From Pseudomonadota bacterium (GTDB taxonomy: Bacteria > Pseudomonadota > Gammaproteobacteria > Pseudomonadales > Oleiphilaceae), in NCBI GenBank assembly GCA_002747395.1, contig PDPE01000034.1:30997-94996 (forward strand): a stretch of DNA of 64,000 nucleotides. Reading direction: 5' to 3'. How positions within the stretch are numbered: position 1 is the stretch's first letter; every line of letters begins with the position of its first letter. The notes below the pieces were generated by a model. It searched no databases. It was given only the letters and a program-made list of their open reading frames with translations, and was not told where the DNA came from. Position numbers and translations under genes: made by a program. Below are positions 62,705-64,000 of the stretch, piece after piece.

Positions 62705-64000
62705 ATGAATAGTGTCACTTTACTACTGATCGGGCTGGGCTGTCTGGCAGCGGGATATCTGGTTTACTCCCGTTTTATTGCCAGCAGAATCCTCAAACTG
62801 GATGAAAATTTCAAAACACCTGCTCATGAGTTTGAAGATGGTGTGGATTATGTTCCTACAAACAAATATGTCTTGTGGGGCCATCACTTTACCTCGGTGG
62901 CCGGCGCCGCACCGATTATAGGGCCCGCGATTGCTGTTATATGGGGTTGGTTACCTGCATTCCTATGGGTGGTATTCGGCACTATTTTCATGGCGGGAGT
63001 GCATGATATGTCAGCCGTCTGGGCGAGTGTTCGTAACCGGGGACAGTCCATGGGTGCCGTGGTGGGTCGAGTCATTGGCAAACGGGCACAGGGCTTGCTG
63101 ATGGTCGTCATCTTCCTGCTGCTGCTGATGGTGAATACCGCTTTTGGTACGGTCATCGCGCGCATGATGGTAAATACACCTTCTGCGGTAATACCTGTCT
63201 GGGGCGCCTTGATTGTGGCCTTTATTATTGGCCAGTGTATTTACCGATTCAAGCTGTCCCTTCCCCTGGTCTCTCTGGTTGGCGTTATTGCCCTGTACGC
63301 GTTGATCTGGCTGGGGCCTCAATTCCCGATTGAACTGCCCAAAGAAATGATGGGCATAAACAGCGTTGGCTGGTGGGTAATCATCCTGTTTACCTATGCT
63401 GCAATTGCTTCCCTGCTACCTGTCTGGATGCTGCTGCAGCCTCGTGACTATATTAACGGCATACAGCTGTTTATCGGCCTGGGTGTATTGTACGTTTCCA
63501 TCCTGTTATTCTCGCCAGACGTTGTCGCGCCTGCTGTCAACGACAACCTCCCTGAAGGCACACCATCCATGATCCCCCTGCTGTTTGTAACCATCGCCTG
63601 TGGTGCCATTTCCGGCTTTCATGGCCTGGTTTCCGCAGGAACCACATCCAAGCAGGTCGATAAGGAAACCGACGCCCGCTTTGTCGGTTACTTTGGTGCG
63701 GTCGGTGAAGGCATGCTTGCGCTCAGCGCCATTCTGGTCACCACAGCCGGCTTTGCCACTCTGGCTGACTGGGAAGCGGTTTACAGTGCATTTGGCAAAG
63801 GCAGTATTGGTGCCTTTATCAACGGTGGTGGTGAAGTGATGCACCAGGGCGTGGGTCTGAGCAAGGAGTTTTCAGTGACCATGTTGACCGTCATGGCAGC
63901 CCTGTTTGCCGGTACCACCATGGACACAGGTGTTCGTCTGCAACGCTATATCGTCCAGGAATTTGGTGAGATGTACACCTTGCCTTTCCTGAAGAGCGGT
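62705..64000 (+). CDS. Carbon starvation protein A (CstA) family transporter, 3'-truncated by window edge
   Basis: The reading frame starts at the ATG at 62705, behind CGGAG, and is open to the end of the window, 432 codons. Many membrane helices are visible. Family segments are NKYVLWGHHFTSVAGAAPI, GPAIAVIWGWLPAFLWV and FVTIACGAISGFHGLVSAGT. The family takes up pyruvate or peptides. Here the type resembles the shorter CstA group. The stop lies beyond the window. Confidence 0.93.
   Translation, partial: MNSVTLLLIGLGCLAAGYLVYSRFIASRILKLDENFKTPAHEFEDGVDYVPTNKYVLWGHHFTSVAGAAPIIGPAIAVIWGWLPAFLWVVFGTIFMAGVHDMSAVWASVRNRGQSMGAVVGRVIGKRAQGLLMVVIFLLLLMVNTAFGTVIARMMVNTPSAVIPVWGALIVAFIIGQCIYRFKLSLPLVSLVGVIALYALIWLGPQFPIELPKEMMGINSVGWWVIILFTYAAIASLLPVWMLLQPRDYINGIQLFIGLGVLYVSILLFSPDVVAPAVNDNLPEGTPSMIPLLFVTIACGAISGFHGLVSAGTTSKQVDKETDARFVGYFGAVGEGMLALSAILVTTAGFATLADWEAVYSAFGKGSIGAFINGGGEVMHQGVGLSKEFSVTMLTVMAALFAGTTMDTGVRLQRYIVQEFGEMYTLPFLKSG

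Overview
The window reads as chromosomal DNA of a gammaproteobacterium, probably marine or host-associated and related to the Pseudomonadales/Oceanospirillales. The main evidence is a housekeeping block at 15.6-30.1 kb: trmL, secB, grxC, a rhodanese, gpmI, envC, ctpA, a YibQ-like deacetylase, hisF, hisH, hisB, asmA, mutY, yggX and tRNA-Phe. From memory this order resembles Pseudomonas closely, except that hisA, normally between hisH and hisF, is absent. A BCCT osmolyte carrier, several outer-membrane barrels and dense coding on both strands fit this placement. I see no rRNA, CRISPR array, insertion sequence or prophage.

Layout. 1-2.7 kb: the end of cysJ converging on trpS. 2.9-11.2 kb: a redox cluster of a large beta-propeller-like lipoprotein, a TlpA-type thioredoxin, a DUF4266 lipoprotein ending in Cys-Gly-Cys-Asn, CcdA, a DUF3570 barrel, a second propeller-like lipoprotein and a convergent ApbE-family flavin transferase. 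11.4-15.4 kb: an acyl-CoA dehydrogenase and a 7TMR-DISM receptor ending in a degenerate HPt domain. 15.6-30.1 kb: the housekeeping block. 30.5-36.5 kb: surface and outer-membrane proteins and a tetrahaem NapC/NirT cytochrome. 36.6-41.2 kb: an RND exporter, LolA-like and barrel operon. 41.4-43.8 kb: an orphan solute-binding protein beside a chemoreceptor. 43.9-52.5 kb: tesB, DUF2855, azlDC, a DEAD-box helicase, DUF3010, an aldehyde dehydrogenase, a membrane protein and S-formylglutathione hydrolase. 52.6-57 kb: a cNMP/CBS/DUF294 protein with a DnaQ-type exonuclease, then a BCCT carrier. 57.4-62.2 kb: a basic amino acid ABC transporter converging on an AstC/ArgD aminotransferase. 62.3-64 kb: a ParE/RelE toxin remnant and the start of a CstA-family transporter.

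The most interesting region is 2.9-11.2 kb. Three exported proteins, the two propeller-like lipoproteins and the DUF3570 barrel, carry D-x-x-(S/T)-G-A-(S/T), the motif to which ApbE enzymes attach FMN in NqrC and RnfG. With the CcdA-TlpA thiol pathway and the CGC-tailed lipoprotein, this suggests a cell-surface flavin/thiol electron-transfer system. A Fur-like box precedes the first gene, so iron control is possible. The neighbouring ApbE is atypical: it lacks the usual C-terminal metal-binding Asp. Function is inferred from motifs and context only.

A second theme is the number of short near-perfect tandem duplications (14-22 bp) in and around intergenic gaps, two of which straddle a stop codon.
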